This document shows positions 41,604 to 54,397 of a stretch of 64,000 bases of DNA, one piece after another. Position numbers and translations under genes: made by a program. Origin of the DNA: Actinophytocola algeriensis (GTDB taxonomy: Bacteria > Actinomycetota > Actinomycetes > Mycobacteriales > Pseudonocardiaceae); contig NZ_JACHJQ010000009.1 of assembly GCF_014203735.1 (NCBI RefSeq), positions 248,001 to 312,000 of the forward strand. The letters run 5' to 3'. The notes beneath the pieces were generated by a model, which saw only the letters and a list, made by a program, of their open reading frames with translations, had not been told where the DNA came from and ran no database searches. Positions within the stretch are counted from its first letter, which is position 1, and each line of letters opens with the position of its first letter.

Positions 41604-42205
41604 TCACCCTGGTACTGGCCGACGACGAGCGCCTGACCAGACAGGCGGTCGCCGCGCTCCTGGGCCTGGAACCGGACCTGACGGTCGTCGAGGACGTGGC
41701 CGACGGCGTGGCGGCGCTCCGCGCGATCGCGGAACACCGCCCGGACGTGGTCGTGCTCGATGTCGAGATGCCGGGGATGGACGGTCTTGCCGTGCTGGCA
41801 CGCCTCGCGGAGGAGGGCTCACCGGCCCGCTGCGTGATGGTCACCCGGCACGCCCGCCCCGGCGTACTGCGGCGGGCGCTGTCGCTGGGTGCCAAGGGTT
41901 TCCTGGCGAAGACCGCGCCCGCGTCCCTGCTCGCGGAGGTGATCCGCCGGGTACACGCGGGCCTGCGCTACGTCGACCCGGACTTCGCGGCCGAGGCACT
42001 GGCCGAGCCGGACTGCCCCCTCACCGAGCGGGAGCTGGCGGTACTGCGGCTGGTCGACGACACCACCACGGCCGCCACCATCGCGGCCGAGCTGCACCTG
42101 TCCGCGGGCACGGTCCGCAACTACATCTCCTCGGCCATGGCCAAGCTGTCGGCCCGCAGTCGCTCCGAAGCCGCCCGCACCGCCCGCGACCAGGGCTGGA
42201 TCTAG
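41600..42205 (+). CDS. Response regulator, NarL/FixJ-LuxR type
   Basis: 201 residues from GTG 41600. The receiver domain has the acidic pocket LADDERL, the phospho-acceptor Asp54 in VVVLDVEMPGMDG and a Lys in AKGFLAKTAPA. The C-terminal LuxR-type helix-turn-helix is LTERELAVLRLVDD and AAELHLSAGTVRNYISSAMA. It likely controls the divergent exporter through the palindromes at 40421-40454. Confidence 0.92.
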   Translation: MITLVLADDERLTRQAVAALLGLEPDLTVVEDVADGVAALRAIAEHRPDVVVLDVEMPGMDGLAVLARLAEEGSPARCVMVTRHARPGVLRRALSLGAKGFLAKTAPASLLAEVIRRVHAGLRYVDPDFAAEALAEPDCPLTERELAVLRLVDDTTTAATIAAELHLSAGTVRNYISSAMAKLSARSRSEAARTARDQGWI

Positions 42206-42609
42206 GGCCGGCACCACCAGGCCCAGGGGTGCCCGCACGTCCCGCGACCAGGGTTGATACACTGAGCGGTGATCATCGTGCCGGGTCGGCAACGGCTCGC
42301 GCGGTGGGCGGGAACAAGCCCCGCTTGACGAGCGTTTGGGCATAGGTCGACCCCGGTTTTGACCCTCTCAGGAGCGCCGGGTATCTTGAGTACTCGCGCC
42401 CGACCTATGTCGGGTCGATCCGCGTGCCTGTGCGCGGAGTTCGCGTCAGCGGACACCTCGCAGTAACCGCGGAGTTCCTTCCGAGCCTCGTAGGGATGAT
42501 TCAATCCTGCCCGGGCGTTATGAGGGAAGGGCGACACGCCCGACCTCGTGATACGGCGGGAGCACCAACCACACAAGCAAGAAGTAGTACACCAGGAGAA
42601 AGCCGGTCC
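42206..42609. other. 404-base rpsL upstream region
   Basis: It contains the consensus promoter below and a leader of about 215 bases. Open frames here have no family features. A G/C-rich stretch before the promoter (about 42270-42330) may hold a weak hairpin, but I see no long inverted repeat. Confidence 0.6.
42359..42387 (+). promoter_or_regulatory. rpsL-rpsG-fusA-tuf promoter
   Basis: TTGACC (42359-42364), a 17-base spacer and TATCTT (42382-42387) closely match the actinobacterial housekeeping consensus. Confidence 0.75.
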
Positions 42610-42984
42610 ATGCCCACGATCCAGCAGCTGGTCCGTAAGGGCCGCCAGGACAAGGTCGCCAAGCAGAAGACTGCGGCCCTCAAGGGGAGCCCGCAGCGGC
42701 GTGGCGTGTGCACCCGTGTGTACACCACCACCCCGAAGAAGCCGAACTCCGCGCTGCGCAAGGTCGCGCGCGTCAAGCTGACCAGTGGCATCGAGGTCAC
42801 CGCTTACATCCCGGGTGAGGGCCACAACCTCCAGGAGCACTCGATGGTGCTCGTGCGAGGCGGCCGAGTGAAGGACCTGCCTGGTGTTCGCTACAAGATC
42901 ATCCGCGGCTCGCTGGACACGCAGGGCGTGAAGAACCGCAAGCAGGCGCGCAGCCGCTACGGCGCGAAGAAGGAGAAGGCCTGA
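42610..42984 (+). CDS. rpsL: 30S ribosomal protein S12
   Basis: 124 residues from ATG 42610 ([15 protein letters not shown]), with CAGGAGA upstream. The decoding-site loops are intact: [17 protein letters not shown] (streptomycin-relevant Lys near 43) and [13 protein letters not shown] (near 88), so no resistance substitution is present. The stop overlaps the rpsG start (TGATG). Confidence 0.98.
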   Translation: MPTIQQLVRKGRQDKVAKQKTAALKGSPQRRGVCTRVYTTTPKKPNSALRKVARVKLTSGIEVTAYIPGEGHNLQEHSMVLVRGGRVKDLPGVRYKIIRGSLDTQGVKNRKQARSRYGAKKEKA

Positions 42985-43454
42985 TGCCTCGCAAGGGACC
43001 CGCTCCTCGGCGGCCGCTGATCACCGACCCGGTCTACAGCTCCCCGCTGGTCACTCAGCTGATCAACAAGGTGCTGCGGGACGGCAAGCGCTCCGTCGCC
43101 GAGAAGATCGTCTACAGCGCGCTCGAGGGCGCGCGCGAGAAGACCGGTACCGATCCGGTGGTCACGCTCAAGCGTGCGCTGGACAACGTGAAGCCGACCA
43201 TCGAGGTCAAGAGCCGCCGCGTCGGTGGTGCCACCTACCAGGTGCCGATCGAGGTCAAGCCCGGTCGTTCCACGACGCTGGCGCTGCGCTGGCTGGTCAC
43301 CTTCTCGCGGGCGCGCCGGGAGAAGACCATGCAGGAGCGGCTGATGAACGAGCTGCTCGACGCGAGCAACGGTCTCGGGGCGAGTGTCAAGCGCCGCGAG
43401 GACACGCACAAGATGGCGGAGTCGAACAAGGCCTTCGCCCACTACCGCTGGTGA
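42984..43454 (+). CDS. rpsG: 30S ribosomal protein S7
   Basis: 156 residues, starting within the rpsL stop. Recognised by [38 protein letters not shown], and [17 protein letters not shown]7 binds the 3' domain of 16S rRNA and nucleates head assembly. fusA follows after 63 bases. Confidence 0.98.
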   Translation: MPRKGPAPRRPLITDPVYSSPLVTQLINKVLRDGKRSVAEKIVYSALEGAREKTGTDPVVTLKRALDNVKPTIEVKSRRVGGATYQVPIEVKPGRSTTLALRWLVTFSRARREKTMQERLMNELLDASNGLGASVKRREDTHKMAESNKAFAHYRW

Positions 43455-43517
43455 CAGCCCGCGGCCAACAGCCGTGCGGGCCGCACCAACGCTGATTGAA
43501 GACAGGGGAAGAGACCC

Positions 43518-45614
<2,097 letters not shown>

Positions 45615-45617
<3 letters not shown>

Positions 45618-45699
45618 GCACCGTAGCGAGCGTCAGCGAGCGAGGCGCGGCGCGAACCCGAAGCCGAGCAGTGATATCGCCAAGGCAACCGGCGAGTAA
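45615..45699 (+). repeat. Remnant of a second fusA 3' tail, after a short spacer
   Basis: The stop of fusA is followed by a spacer rich in GAGCG-type short repeats (about 45618-45670), then a frame reading DIAKATGE and TAA (45673-45699). It parallels the true fusA end (IIAKATGE) but differs at several synonymous third positions. No start or body of a second gene remains. Confidence 0.7.
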
Positions 45700-45816
45700 C
45701 TGAATCCGGTGCGGGCTGCGTGGGTAGCGCCCCCTATGGTTCGCACAACTGACCTTAAGAACTGCCGTCGCTGAAAGTCAGACGGCGGAAAGAACAAGTC
45801 CAGGAGGACGAGAGAA

Positions 45817-47010
45817 GTGGCGAAGGCGAAGTTCGAGCGGACCAAGCCGCACGTCAACATCGGGACCATCGGTCACATCGACCATGGGAAGACCACGCTG
45901 ACCGCGGCCATCTCCAAGGTTCTGCACGACAAGTACCCCGAGCTGAACCCCTTCACGCCGTTCGACGAGATCGACAAGGCGCCGGAGGAGAAGCAGCGCG
46001 GTATCACGATCTCGATCGCTCACATCGAGTACGAGACCGAGAAGCGGCACTACGCGCACGTGGACTGCCCCGGTCACGCGGACTACATCAAGAACATGAT
46101 CACCGGTGCCGCCCAGATGGACGGCGCGATCCTGGTGGTCGCCGCGACCGACGGCCCGATGCCGCAGACGAAGGAGCACGTGCTCCTCGCCCGCCAGGTC
46201 GGCGTGCCCTACATCGTTGTCGCCCTGAACAAGGCCGACATGGTGGACGACGAGGAGATCATGGAGCTCGTCGAGCTCGAGGTCCGTGAGCTCCTGACCG
46301 AGTACGAGTTCCCGGGTGACGACCTGCCGGTGGTCCGCGTCTCCGCGCTGAAGGCGCTGGAGGGCGACGCCGAGTGGGGCGCCAAGCTCCTCGAGCTGCT
46401 CGACGCCGTCGACGAGAGCATCCCCGAGCCGGAGCGCGAGATCGCGAAGCCGTTCCTCATGCCCGTCGAGGATGTCTTCACCATCTCCGGCCGCGGCACC
46501 GTGGTCACCGGTCGCGTCGAGCGCGGTGTCCTCAAGCCGATGGAGGAAGTCGAGATCGTCGGCATCCGCGAGAAGGCCCAGAAGACCACCGTCACCGCCA
46601 TCGAGATGTTCCGCAAGACCCTCGATGACGCGCGCGCGGGGGAGAACGTGGGTCTGCTCCTGCGCGGCATCAAGCGCGAGGACGTCGAGCGCGGCCAGGT
46701 CGTCGTGAAGCCCGGCACCACGACTCCGCACACGGAGTTCGAGGCGACGGTCGTCATCCTGTCCAAGGACGAGGGTGGCCGTCACACGCCGTTCTTCAAC
46801 AACTACCGTCCGCAGTTCTACTTCCGCACCACCGACGTGACCGGCGTCGTGACCCTCCCCGAGGGCACCGAGATGGTCATGCCGGGTGACAACACCTCCA
46901 TGCTCGTGAAGCTGATCCAGCCGATCGCCATGGACGAGGGTCTGCGGTTCGCCATCCGTGAGGGTGGCCGGACGGTCGGCGCGGGTCGCGTCACCAAGAT
47001 CATCAAGTAG
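45817..47010 (+). CDS. tuf: Elongation factor Tu
   Basis: 397 residues from GTG 45817, with AGGAGGACGAGAGAA upstream. GTPase motifs [12 protein letters not shown] (Ile in place of the common Val), [11 protein letters not shown] and [10 protein letters not shown], then the barrel domains with [14 protein letters not shown] and a final [19 protein letters not shown]. It delivers aminoacyl-tRNA to the ribosome. It ends with a strong terminator, so the S10 operon has its own promoter. The 199 bases before it include the fusA tail remnant and a GCCGTC/GACGGC hairpin. Confidence 0.98.
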   Translation: MAKAKFERTKPHVNIGTIGHIDHGKTTLTAAISKVLHDKYPELNPFTPFDEIDKAPEEKQRGITISIAHIEYETEKRHYAHVDCPGHADYIKNMITGAAQMDGAILVVAATDGPMPQTKEHVLLARQVGVPYIVVALNKADMVDDEEIMELVELEVRELLTEYEFPGDDLPVVRVSALKALEGDAEWGAKLLELLDAVDESIPEPEREIAKPFLMPVEDVFTISGRGTVVTGRVERGVLKPMEEVEIVGIREKAQKTTVTAIEMFRKTLDDARAGENVGLLLRGIKREDVERGQVVVKPGTTTPHTEFEATVVILSKDEGGRHTPFFNNYRPQFYFRTTDVTGVVTLPEGTEMVMPGDNTSMLVKLIQPIAMDEGLRFAIREGGRTVGAGRVTKIIK

Positions 47011-47021
47011 CTAGCCCGGCT

Positions 47022-47050
47022 GGGGCCCCAGGTCAAGCACCTGGGGCCCC
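47022..47050 (+). terminator. Terminator after tuf
   Basis: GGGGCCCCAGGT (47022-47033) pairs with ACCTGGGGCCCC (47039-47050), five-base loop, extended on the outside by CCGG/CCGG. Confidence 0.9.
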
Positions 47051-47084
47051 CCGGTTTGGGTGTCGCAAAACGTGTGTGGCATCC

Positions 47085-47114
47085 TTGACAGGTTGCTCGT
47101 TGCGGACGGTCATG
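47085..47114 (+). promoter_or_regulatory. Possible S10 operon promoter
   Basis: TTGACA (47085-47090) is a perfect -35, but the -10 at the right distance is weak (GTCATG about 47109-47114). It lies about 215 bases before rpsJ. Confidence 0.4.
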
Positions 47115-47305
47115 CGATCGGTCGTGTTCGAGCGGGCTCGCGGCGCGTGTTCTGCAAGGCACAGTTCCGCCGGGCCACTTATGACCACTCCTCTAGGACA
47201 GAAGTCCAAGGGGCCGGTCTGTGCGTAGGGCGCGACACACCCGACCGCGTGGACCGGAGCGGCACGAGTCTTAAGACTGATCGAAGAAACGGACGGCAAG
47301 CCACC

Positions 47306-47611
47306 ATGGCGGGACAGAAGATCCGCATCCGGCTCAAGGCCTACGACCACGAGGCGATCGACGCTTCGGCGCGCAAGATCGTTGAGACGGTTACCCGCAC
47401 GGGTGCTCGGGTCGTCGGTCCGGTGCCGCTGCCCACCGAGAAGAACGTGTACTGCGTCATCCGGTCTCCGCACAAGTACAAGGACTCGCGCGAGCACTTC
47501 GAGATGCGTACGCACAAGCGTCTGATCGACATCCTCGACCCGACGCCGAAGACGGTTGACGCTCTGATGCGCATCGACCTCCCGGCCAGCGTCGACGTCA
47601 ACATTCAGTGA
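47306..47611 (+). CDS. rpsJ: 30S ribosomal protein S10 (NusE)
   Basis: 101 residues from ATG 47306 ([19 protein letters not shown]). It contains [20 protein letters not shown] and [16 protein letters not shown]. Besides its ribosomal role it binds NusB and NusG, the latter encoded at 10354. It is the first gene of the S10 operon. Confidence 0.98.
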   Translation: MAGQKIRIRLKAYDHEAIDASARKIVETVTRTGARVVGPVPLPTEKNVYCVIRSPHKYKDSREHFEMRTHKRLIDILDPTPKTVDALMRIDLPASVDVNIQ

Positions 47612-47624
47612 GGCCTGAGCACCA

Positions 47625-48278
47625 ATGTCTGACCGGCAGATGAAAGGAATCCTGGGCACGAAGCTCGGGATGACCCAGGTCTTCGACGAGAACAACCGGA
47701 TCGTCCCGGTGACCGTCGTCAAGGCCGGCCCGAACGTCATCACCCAGATCCGCACCCAGGACACCGACGGGTACACCGCGGTGCAGCTGGCGTTCGGCGA
47801 GATCAAGCCCCGCAAGGTGAACAAGCCCGAGAAGGGCCACTTCGCGAAGGCCGGCGTCACGCCGCGCCGCTACCTCGCCGAGCTGCGCACCACGGACGCC
47901 GACAGCTACGAGCTCGGCCAGGAGATCACCGCCGAGGTGTTCGAGGCCGGCACGGTGATCGACGCGACGGGCACCACCAAGGGCAAGGGCACCGCGGGTG
48001 TCATGAAGCGTCACGGCTTCAAGGGCCTGTCCGCTTCCCACGGCACGCAGCGCAAGCACCGCTCGCCCGGCTCCATCGGTGGCTGCGCCACCCCGGGCCG
48101 CGTGTTCAAGGGCCTGCGCATGGCCGGCCGCATGGGCCACGTGAAGGTCACCACCCAGAACCTCCTCGTCCACCGCGTGGACGCCGAGGACGGGCTGATC
48201 CTCCTCAAGGGTGCCGTTCCCGGCCCCAAGGGCGGCGTGGTGTTCCTCAAGACCGCCGCGAAGGGGGAAGTGAAGTGA
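47625..48278 (+). CDS. rplC: 50S ribosomal protein L3
   Basis: 217 residues. [20 protein letters not shown] at the N-terminus, then [20 protein letters not shown] in the loop that reaches the peptidyl transferase centre, including the methylatable Gln. Its stop overlaps the rplD start. Confidence 0.97.
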   Translation: MSDRQMKGILGTKLGMTQVFDENNRIVPVTVVKAGPNVITQIRTQDTDGYTAVQLAFGEIKPRKVNKPEKGHFAKAGVTPRRYLAELRTTDADSYELGQEITAEVFEAGTVIDATGTTKGKGTAGVMKRHGFKGLSASHGTQRKHRSPGSIGGCATPGRVFKGLRMAGRMGHVKVTTQNLLVHRVDAEDGLILLKGAVPGPKGGVVFLKTAAKGEVK

Positions 48279-49162
48279 CCTCCATCGATGTGAAGACGCC
48301 CGACGGCAAGACCGACGGTTCGGTCGACCTGCCCGGGGAGATCTTCGACGTGCAGGCCAACGTCGCGCTGATGCACCAGGTGGTCGTCGCGCAGCAGGCC
48401 GCGGCCCGTCAGGGCACGCACTCCACGAAGACCCGCGGCGAGGTCAGCGGTGGCGGCAAGAAGCCGTACCGCCAGAAGGGCACCGGTCGTGCTCGCCAGG
48501 GTTCGACCCGCGCTCCGCAGTTCGCGGGCGGTGGCGTCGTCCACGGCCCCCAGCCGCGTGACTACGCCCAGCGCACCCCCAAGAAGATGAAGGCCGCCGC
48601 TCTGCGTGGCGCTCTCTCCGACCGGGCGCGCGCGGGCCAGCTGCACGTCGTCTCCTCGCTGGTCGACGGGGACACCCCGTCCACCAAGTCGGCGCTGAAG
48701 GTCCTCGGCTCGGTCTCCGAGTCCAGGAACCTGCTCGTCGTGCTGACCCGCGACGACGAGACCAGCTGGCTGTCGGTGCGCAACGTGCCGACCGTGCACG
48801 CGCTCGTCGTCGACCAGCTCAACACCTACGACGTGCTCGTCAACGACGACGTGGTGTTCACCAAGGCCGCGCTCGACGCGTTCCTCGCCGGTCCCGGCAA
48901 GGCCGTCAAGGCGTCCGCCCGTTCCAGCGAGGTCGCCGGTGACGCGGCGCCGTACGGCGCGGGCAGCCACGCCCCGCTGGCCGACGACGCGGAGCCCGAG
49001 GGCTTCCCGGTGAAGGGCAACGAGAGCAGCAAGCTCTACCACCTTCCTGGTACCTCGTTCTACAACCGCACGGTGGCCGAGGTCTGGTTCGCCAGTGCTG
49101 AGGACGCCGAGAAGGCAGGCTTCCAGCTGCCGCCGTCGCAGCGGAAGGAGGAGGACAAGTGA
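48275..49162 (+). CDS. rplD: 50S ribosomal protein L4 with C-terminal sunset-like extension
   Basis: 295 residues, against about 205-225 usual for L4. The L4 core includes the long loop [20 protein letters not shown] and runs to about residue 217. An Ala/Ser/Asp-rich linker follows to about 243. The last 50 residues read [19 protein letters not shown], then [19 protein letters not shown]. This K-G-N-S-Y-H-P / Y-x-x-T-x-A-E-x-W-F / A-G-F pattern is the small C-terminal module (sunset domain) fused to several actinobacterial proteins. Its role on the ribosome is unknown. Confidence 0.95.
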   Translation: MTSIDVKTPDGKTDGSVDLPGEIFDVQANVALMHQVVVAQQAAARQGTHSTKTRGEVSGGGKKPYRQKGTGRARQGSTRAPQFAGGGVVHGPQPRDYAQRTPKKMKAAALRGALSDRARAGQLHVVSSLVDGDTPSTKSALKVLGSVSESRNLLVVLTRDDETSWLSVRNVPTVHALVVDQLNTYDVLVNDDVVFTKAALDAFLAGPGKAVKASARSSEVAGDAAPYGAGSHAPLADDAEPEGFPVKGNESSKLYHLPGTSFYNRTVAEVWFASAEDAEKAGFQLPPSQRKEEDK

Positions 49163-49455
49163 TCCCCGACCCCCGCGACGTGCTGCTCGCGCCGGTGATC
49201 TCCGAGAAGTCCTACGGGCTACTCGAGGAGAACAAGTACACGTTCGTCGTCGCTCCGCACGCGAACAAGACCGAGATCAAGATCGCGGTCGAGAAGGTGT
49301 TCGGCGTGCAGGTCGTGAGCGTGAACACGCTGAACCGGAGCGGCAAGCGCAAGCGCACCCGCACCGGTTACGGCAAGCGCAAGAACACCAAGCGAGCGAT
49401 CGTGACGCTTTCCGCGGAGAGCAAGCCGATCGAGATCTTCGGCGGACCGGCCTGA
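49159..49455 (+). CDS. rplW: 50S ribosomal protein L23
   Basis: 98 residues from GTG 49159, overlapping rpl[21 protein letters not shown], then [20 protein letters not shown] and [14 protein letters not shown]23 sits at the tunnel exit and binds trigger factor and SRP. Confidence 0.97.
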   Translation: MIPDPRDVLLAPVISEKSYGLLEENKYTFVVAPHANKTEIKIAVEKVFGVQVVSVNTLNRSGKRKRTRTGYGKRKNTKRAIVTLSAESKPIEIFGGPA

Positions 49456-49488
49456 GCCGGCGAGTAGAGACATAGGGACTGCGTAGAG

Positions 49489-50325
49489 ATGGGCATTCGC
49501 AAGTACAAGCCGACGACGCCGGGGCGTCGTGGGTCCAGCGTCTCCGACTTCGCCGAGATCACCCGATCGGAGCCGGAGAAGTCACTGATCCGTCCGTTGC
49601 ACGGCCGCGGTGGTCGCAACGCGCACGGCAAGATCACCACCCGGCACAAGGGTGGCGGTCACAAGCGGGCGTACCGGCTGATCGACTTCCGGCGCCACGA
49701 CAAGGACGGCGTGCCGGCCAAGGTCGCGCACATCGAGTACGACCCGAACCGGACCGCACGCATCGCGCTGCTGCACTACGCCGACGGTGAGAAGCGGTAC
49801 ATCCTCGCCCCGGACAAGATCAAGCAGGGCGACCGGATCGAGAACGGGCCGAGCGCGGACATCAAGCCGGGCAACGCCCTGCCGATGCGCAACATCCCGG
49901 TCGGCACCGTGATCCACGCGATCGAGCTGCGGCCGGGCGGTGGCGCCAAGATCGCCCGCTCCGCTGGGGCGCGTGTCCAGCTGGTCGCGAAGGACGGGCC
50001 CTACGCACAGCTGCGTATGCCGTCCGGCGAGATCCGCAACGTGGACGTGCGCTGCCGCGCCACGGTCGGCGAGGTCGGCAACTCCGAGCACGCCAACATC
50101 AACTGGGGCAAGGCAGGCCGCATGCGGTGGAAGGGCAAGCGCCCGACCGTCCGCGGTGTCGCCATGAACCCGGTGGACCACCCGCACGGTGGTGGTGAGG
50201 GCAAGACCTCCGGTGGTCGCCACCCGGTGAACCCGGCAGGTAAGCCCGAGGGCCGGACCCGCCACAAGGGCAAGGAAAGCGACCGGATGATCGTCCGCCG
50301 TCGCCGGACCGGCAAGAAGCGCTAA
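49489..50325 (+). CDS. rplB: 50S ribosomal protein L2
   Basis: 278 residues. [40 protein letters not shown], and the C-terminal peptidyl transferase-region signature [20 protein letters not shown]. Full length. Confidence 0.98.
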   Translation: MGIRKYKPTTPGRRGSSVSDFAEITRSEPEKSLIRPLHGRGGRNAHGKITTRHKGGGHKRAYRLIDFRRHDKDGVPAKVAHIEYDPNRTARIALLHYADGEKRYILAPDKIKQGDRIENGPSADIKPGNALPMRNIPVGTVIHAIELRPGGGAKIARSAGARVQLVAKDGPYAQLRMPSGEIRNVDVRCRATVGEVGNSEHANINWGKAGRMRWKGKRPTVRGVAMNPVDHPHGGGEGKTSGGRHPVNPAGKPEGRTRHKGKESDRMIVRRRRTGKKR

Positions 50326-50344
50326 GAGCAGGAGGGAGTGACAG

Positions 50345-50626
50345 ATGCCTAGGAGTTTGAAGAAGGGCCCGTTCGTCGACGACCACCTGCTCAAGAAGGT
50401 GGACGCGCTCAACGAGTCCGGCAAGAAGACCGTCATCAAGACCTGGTCACGCCGGTCGACGATCATCCCCGACATGCTGGGCCACACGATCGCGGTGCAC
50501 GACGGCCGCAAGCACGTGCCGGTCTTCATCTCGGAAGCCATGGTCGGCCACAAGCTGGGCGAGTTCGCACCGACGCGGACCTTCAAGGGTCACGTGAAGG
50601 ACGACCGCAAGGCGCGCAGGCGCTAA
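50345..50626 (+). CDS. rpsS: 30S ribosomal protein S19
   Basis: 93 residues. [40 protein letters not shown] and the C-terminal [17 protein letters not shown] are diagnostic. GAGGGAG precedes the start. Confidence 0.98.
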   Translation: MPRSLKKGPFVDDHLLKKVDALNESGKKTVIKTWSRRSTIIPDMLGHTIAVHDGRKHVPVFISEAMVGHKLGEFAPTRTFKGHVKDDRKARRR

Positions 50627-50646
50627 AAGGACGAAGGAGTAAAGCG

Positions 50647-51078
50647 ATGAGTGACGAGACCGCGGCGGTGGAAGAGCTTCCCCGCGCGATCGCTCGGGCT
50701 CGCTACGTCCGCGCCACGCCGATGAAGGTGCGCCGGGTGGTCGAGCTGATCAAGGGCCGCAGTGCCGAGGAGGCACTCGCCGTGCTCCGGTTCGCGCCGC
50801 AGTCCGCGAGCGACCCGGTGGCGAAGGTGCTCGCGAGCGCCGTGGCCAACGCCGAGAACAACCTGGACCTCGACCCGGACACGCTCTGGGTCAGCCAGGC
50901 TTACGTGGACGAGGGCCCGACCCTCAAGCGGTTCCGCCCGCGGGCCCAGGGCCGTGCGTACCGGATCCGCAAGCGGACCAGCCACATCACCGTCGAGGTG
51001 GAGTCGCGGCCGAAGGCGGAGCCGAAGAAGGCGGCTGCCAAGAGCCGTAAGTCCAGTGCGAAGAGGAGTGCCAGCTAG
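50647..51078 (+). CDS. rplV: 50S ribosomal protein L22
   Basis: 143 residues. [20 protein letters not shown] and [20 protein letters not shown] are diagnostic; the latter is the beta-hairpin lining the exit tunnel. A Lys/Ala/Ser tail follows. Its stop overlaps the rpsC GTG start. Confidence 0.97.
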   Translation: MSDETAAVEELPRAIARARYVRATPMKVRRVVELIKGRSAEEALAVLRFAPQSASDPVAKVLASAVANAENNLDLDPDTLWVSQAYVDEGPTLKRFRPRAQGRAYRIRKRTSHITVEVESRPKAEPKKAAAKSRKSSAKRSAS

Positions 51079-51932
51079 TGGGTCAGAAGATCAACCCGCA
51101 CGGCTTCCGGCTCGGGATCACCACTGACTGGAAGTCCCGCTGGTATGCCGACAAGCAGTACGCGGAGTACGTGGCAGAGGACGTGAAGATCCGTCGTCTG
51201 CTGTCCAAGGGCATGGAGCGCGCCGGTATCTCGAAGGTGGAGATCGAGCGCACCCGTGACCGGGTCCGCGTCGACATCCACACCGCCCGTCCCGGCATCG
51301 TCATCGGCCGCCGCGGCGCCGAGGCGGACCGGATCCGCGGCGAGCTCGAGAAGCTGTCGGGCAAGCAGGTGCAGCTGAACATCCTCGAGGTCAAGAACCC
51401 CGAGGCCGACGCCCAGCTGGTCGCGCAGGTGACCGCTGAGCAGCTGTCCAACCGCGTGTCCTTCCGCCGCGCGATGCGCAAGGCCATCCAGTCGGCCATG
51501 CGCAGCCCGCAGGTCAAGGGCATCCGCGTGCAGTGCGGCGGCCGCCTCGGCGGCGCCGAGATGTCCCGCTCCGAGCACTACCGCGAGGGCCGGGTGCCGC
51601 TGCACACGCTGCGTGCCGACATCGACTACGGCTTCTTCGAGGCCCGTACGACCTTCGGCCGGATCGGCGTGAAGGTGTGGATCTACAAGGGTGACGTCGT
51701 CGGCGGCCGCCGCGAGGTCGAGGCACGCAGCCAGGCCCCGCAGGAGCGCGCGCCGCGCCGGGAGCGGCCCACCAGGGCTCGCCGTTCCGGTTCGTCGGGC
51801 ACCACCGCGACCAGCACCGAGGCCGGCCGCGCAGCGGCAGAGGCGTCGGTGCCAGCAGCAGAGCAGGCCGAGCCGCAGACCCCGTCTGTCAACGGGACCG
51901 GCGACGCCAAGACGACCAACGGGGAGGGCTGA
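51078..51932 (+). CDS. rpsC: 30S ribosomal protein S3 with long C-terminal tail
   Basis: 284 residues from GTG 51078. [20 protein letters not shown], the KH domain with [20 protein letters not shown], and the [15 protein letters not shown]-type segment. The core ends near residue 212. The tail (about 70 residues) is rich in Ala, Arg, Ser and Thr, likely disordered, and longer than in E. coli, as in many actinomycetes. It forms part of the mRNA entry helicase. Confidence 0.97.
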   Translation: MGQKINPHGFRLGITTDWKSRWYADKQYAEYVAEDVKIRRLLSKGMERAGISKVEIERTRDRVRVDIHTARPGIVIGRRGAEADRIRGELEKLSGKQVQLNILEVKNPEADAQLVAQVTAEQLSNRVSFRRAMRKAIQSAMRSPQVKGIRVQCGGRLGGAEMSRSEHYREGRVPLHTLRADIDYGFFEARTTFGRIGVKVWIYKGDVVGGRREVEARSQAPQERAPRRERPTRARRSGSSGTTATSTEAGRAAAEASVPAAEQAEPQTPSVNGTGDAKTTNGEG

Positions 51933-51935
51933 GCA

Positions 51936-52355
51936 GTGCTCATCCCACGCAAGGTCAGGCACCGCAAGCAGCACCACCCCAAGCGGGCCGGTGCTGCCAA
52001 GGGCGGTACCAAGGTCACCTTCGGTGAGTTCGGTATCCAGGCGCTGCAGCCTGCCTACGTGACAAACCGGCAGATCGAGTCCGCTCGTATCGCCATCAAC
52101 CGGCACATCCGTCGTGGCGGCAAGGTCTGGATCAACATCTTCCCGGACCGCCCGCTGACCAAGAAGCCCGCCGAGACCCGCATGGGTTCCGGTAAGGGTT
52201 CGCCGGAGTACTGGATCGCGAACGTCAAGCCCGGCCGGGTCATGTTCGAGCTGAGCTTCCCGAACGAGACGGTCGCGCGCGAGGCGCTCACCAGGGCGAT
52301 CCACAAGCTCCCGATGAAGTGCCGCATCGTCACGCGTGAAGGTGGTGACTTCTGA
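51936..52355 (+). CDS. rplP: 50S ribosomal protein L16
   Basis: 139 residues from GTG 51936. [40 protein letters not shown] and [20 protein letters not shown]. The stop overlaps the rpmC ATG. Confidence 0.98.
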   Translation: MLIPRKVRHRKQHHPKRAGAAKGGTKVTFGEFGIQALQPAYVTNRQIESARIAINRHIRRGGKVWINIFPDRPLTKKPAETRMGSGKGSPEYWIANVKPGRVMFELSFPNETVAREALTRAIHKLPMKCRIVTREGGDF

Positions 52356-52603
52356 TGGCCGCTGGTACGCAGGCGTCCGAGCTGCGCGAGCTGAACGACG
52401 AGGAGCTGGTCCTCCGCCTCCGCGAGGCGAAGGAGGAGCTGTTCAACCTCCGGTTCCAGATGGCGACCGGACAGATGGACAACAACCGCAGGCTCCGGAT
52501 GGTCCGGCACGACATCGCCCGGATCTACACCGTGATGCGAGAGCGTGAGCTGGGCCTCTCTGTGTCCCCCGACGAGGTTTCCAGTGATGAGGGTGCCGCA
52601 TGA
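52355..52603 (+). CDS. rpmC: 50S ribosomal protein L29
   Basis: 82 residues. [40 protein letters not shown] and [17 protein letters not shown] 15-residue acidic C-terminal tail is extra. It overlaps rpsQ by four bases. Confidence 0.97.
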   Translation: MAAGTQASELRELNDEELVLRLREAKEELFNLRFQMATGQMDNNRRLRMVRHDIARIYTVMRERELGLSVSPDEVSSDEGAA

Positions 52604-52881
52604 GTGAGACGACCGAGACCGCACAGCAGGCGCGCAACCGGCGCAAGGTCCGCGAGGGCCTGGTCGTGTCGGACAAGATGGACAAGACCATCGTGGTCGC
52701 GCTGGAGGACCGCAAGAAGCACGCGCTGTACGGCAAGGTGCTGCGGTCCACCACCAAGGTGAAGGCGCACGACGAGGAGAACACCGCAGGCGTCGGTGAC
52801 CGCGTGCTGCTGATGGAGACCCGCCCGCTGTCGGCGACCAAGCGCTGGCGGCTCGTGGAGATCTTGGAGAAGGCAAAGTGA
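52600..52881 (+). CDS. rpsQ: 30S ribosomal protein S17
   Basis: 93 residues. [20 protein letters not shown], then [20 protein letters not shown]. It overlaps both neighbours by four bases. Confidence 0.97.
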   Translation: MSETTETAQQARNRRKVREGLVVSDKMDKTIVVALEDRKKHALYGKVLRSTTKVKAHDEENTAGVGDRVLLMETRPLSATKRWRLVEILEKAK

Positions 52882-53246
52882 TTCAGCAGGAGTCGCGGCT
52901 GCGCGTCGCCGACAACACCGGTGCGAAGGAGATCCTCTGCATCCGGGTGCTCGGTGGCTCGGGCCGGCGCTACGCGGGAATCGGCGACATCATCGTCGCC
53001 ACCGTCAAGGACGCGATGCCCGGCGCCGGCGTGAAGAAGGGTGACGTCGTCAAGGCGGTCATCGTTCGTACGTCGAAGGAGCGTCGTCGCCCGGATGGCT
53101 CGTACATCCGCTTCGACGAGAACGCCGCCGTGCTGATCAAGCAGGACAACGAGCCGCGCGGGACGCGCATCTTCGGTCCGGTCGGTCGCGAGCTGCGCGA
53201 CAAGAAGTTCATGAAGATCATCTCGCTGGCTCCGGAGGTGCTCTGA
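52878..53246 (+). CDS. rplN: 50S ribosomal protein L14
   Basis: 122 residues from GTG 52878. [40 protein letters not shown] and [20 protein letters not shown]. Confidence 0.98.
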   Translation: MIQQESRLRVADNTGAKEILCIRVLGGSGRRYAGIGDIIVATVKDAMPGAGVKKGDVVKAVIVRTSKERRRPDGSYIRFDENAAVLIKQDNEPRGTRIFGPVGRELRDKKFMKIISLAPEVL

Positions 53247-53247
53247 C

Positions 53248-53562
53248 ATGAAGATCAAAAAGGGTGACACGGTCGTCGTCATCGCCGGCAAGGACAAGGG
53301 CGCCAAGGGCAAGGTCATCCAGTCCTACCCCGAGCGCGGCAAGATCCTCGTCGAGGGCGTCAACCGGATCAAGAAGCACACCCGCATCTCGCAGACGCAG
53401 CGCGGTGCCCAGTCCGGTGGGATCGTCACCCAGGAGGCGGCGATCGACGTGAGCAACGTGATGATCGTCGGCGACGACGGCAAGCCCACCCGGGTCGGCT
53501 ACAAGTTCGACGACGAGGGCCGCAAGGTCCGGATCTCGCGCCGCACCGGGAAGGAGATCTGA
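53248..53562 (+). CDS. rplX: 50S ribosomal protein L24
   Basis: 104 residues. [20 protein letters not shown] is the KOW motif; RTGKEI closes the protein. The stop overlaps the rplE ATG. Confidence 0.97.
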   Translation: MKIKKGDTVVVIAGKDKGAKGKVIQSYPERGKILVEGVNRIKKHTRISQTQRGAQSGGIVTQEAAIDVSNVMIVGDDGKPTRVGYKFDDEGRKVRISRRTGKEI

Positions 53563-54134
53563 TGACCACGGTGACTTCCGAGGAGAAGACCATTCCCCGG
53601 CTCAAGACCCGGTACCGCGAGGAGATCGTGCCCGGGCTGCGCGAGGACTTCACCTTTGACAACGCGATGCAGGTGCCTCGCGTGGTCAAGGTCGTCGTCA
53701 ACATGGGTGTCGGCGACGCCGCCCGTGACGGCAAGCTGATCGAGGGCGCACTGCGCGACCTCTCGCTGATCACCGGCCAGAAGCCGCAGGTGCGGCGGGC
53801 CACCAAGTCCATCGCGCAGTTCAAGCTGCGTGAGGGCATGCCGATCGGCGCGAAGGTCACCCTGCGCGGTGACCGCATGTGGGAGTTCCTGGACCGGCTG
53901 CTGACGATCGCGCTGCCGCGTATCCGCGACTTCCGGGGCCTGTCGCCGAAGCAGTTCGACGGCAACGGCAACTACACGTTCGGTCTCAACGAGCAGTCGA
54001 TGTTCCACGAGATCAACCCGGACTCGATCGACCGGCCGCGCGGTATGGACATCACCGTCGTCACCACCGCGACCAACAACGAGGAAGGGCGGGCGCTGCT
54101 GCGGCGCCTGGGCTTCCCGTTCAAGGAGAACTGA
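53562..54134 (+). CDS. rplE: 50S ribosomal protein L5
   Basis: 190 residues. [40 protein letters not shown] and [21 protein letters not shown]5 binds 5S rRNA. Confidence 0.98.
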   Translation: MTTVTSEEKTIPRLKTRYREEIVPGLREDFTFDNAMQVPRVVKVVVNMGVGDAARDGKLIEGALRDLSLITGQKPQVRRATKSIAQFKLREGMPIGAKVTLRGDRMWEFLDRLLTIALPRIRDFRGLSPKQFDGNGNYTFGLNEQSMFHEINPDSIDRPRGMDITVVTTATNNEEGRALLRRLGFPFKEN

Positions 54135-54138
54135 GCCC

Positions 54139-54324
54139 ATGGCGAAGAAGGCCCTGGTTCACAAGGCGGCGCAGAAGCCGAAGTTCAAGGTGCGGGGCTA
54201 CACCCGCTGCCAGCGTTGCGGCCGGCCGCGTGCGGTGTTCCGCAAGTTCGGCCTCTGCCGCGTCTGCCTGCGGGAGATGGCCCACCGCGGCGAGCTCCCC
54301 GGCGTGAACAAGTCCAGCTGGTAA
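54139..54324 (+). CDS. rpsZ: 30S ribosomal protein S14 type Z (zinc-binding)
   Basis: 61 residues. The zinc ribbon is CQRCGRPR and then CRVCLREMA, two CxxC pairs. The end [11 protein letters not shown] is diagnostic. Retention of zinc S14 in the spc operon is the usual actinobacterial state; a zinc-free paralogue, if any, is outside the window. Confidence 0.98.
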   Translation: MAKKALVHKAAQKPKFKVRGYTRCQRCGRPRAVFRKFGLCRVCLREMAHRGELPGVNKSSW

Positions 54325-54397
54325 TTCCACCAGGCATATCCATCCCGCCACAGGCCCCGGACAGGGGAACCATGGCGAGAAAGGTTGACAGGTCACC

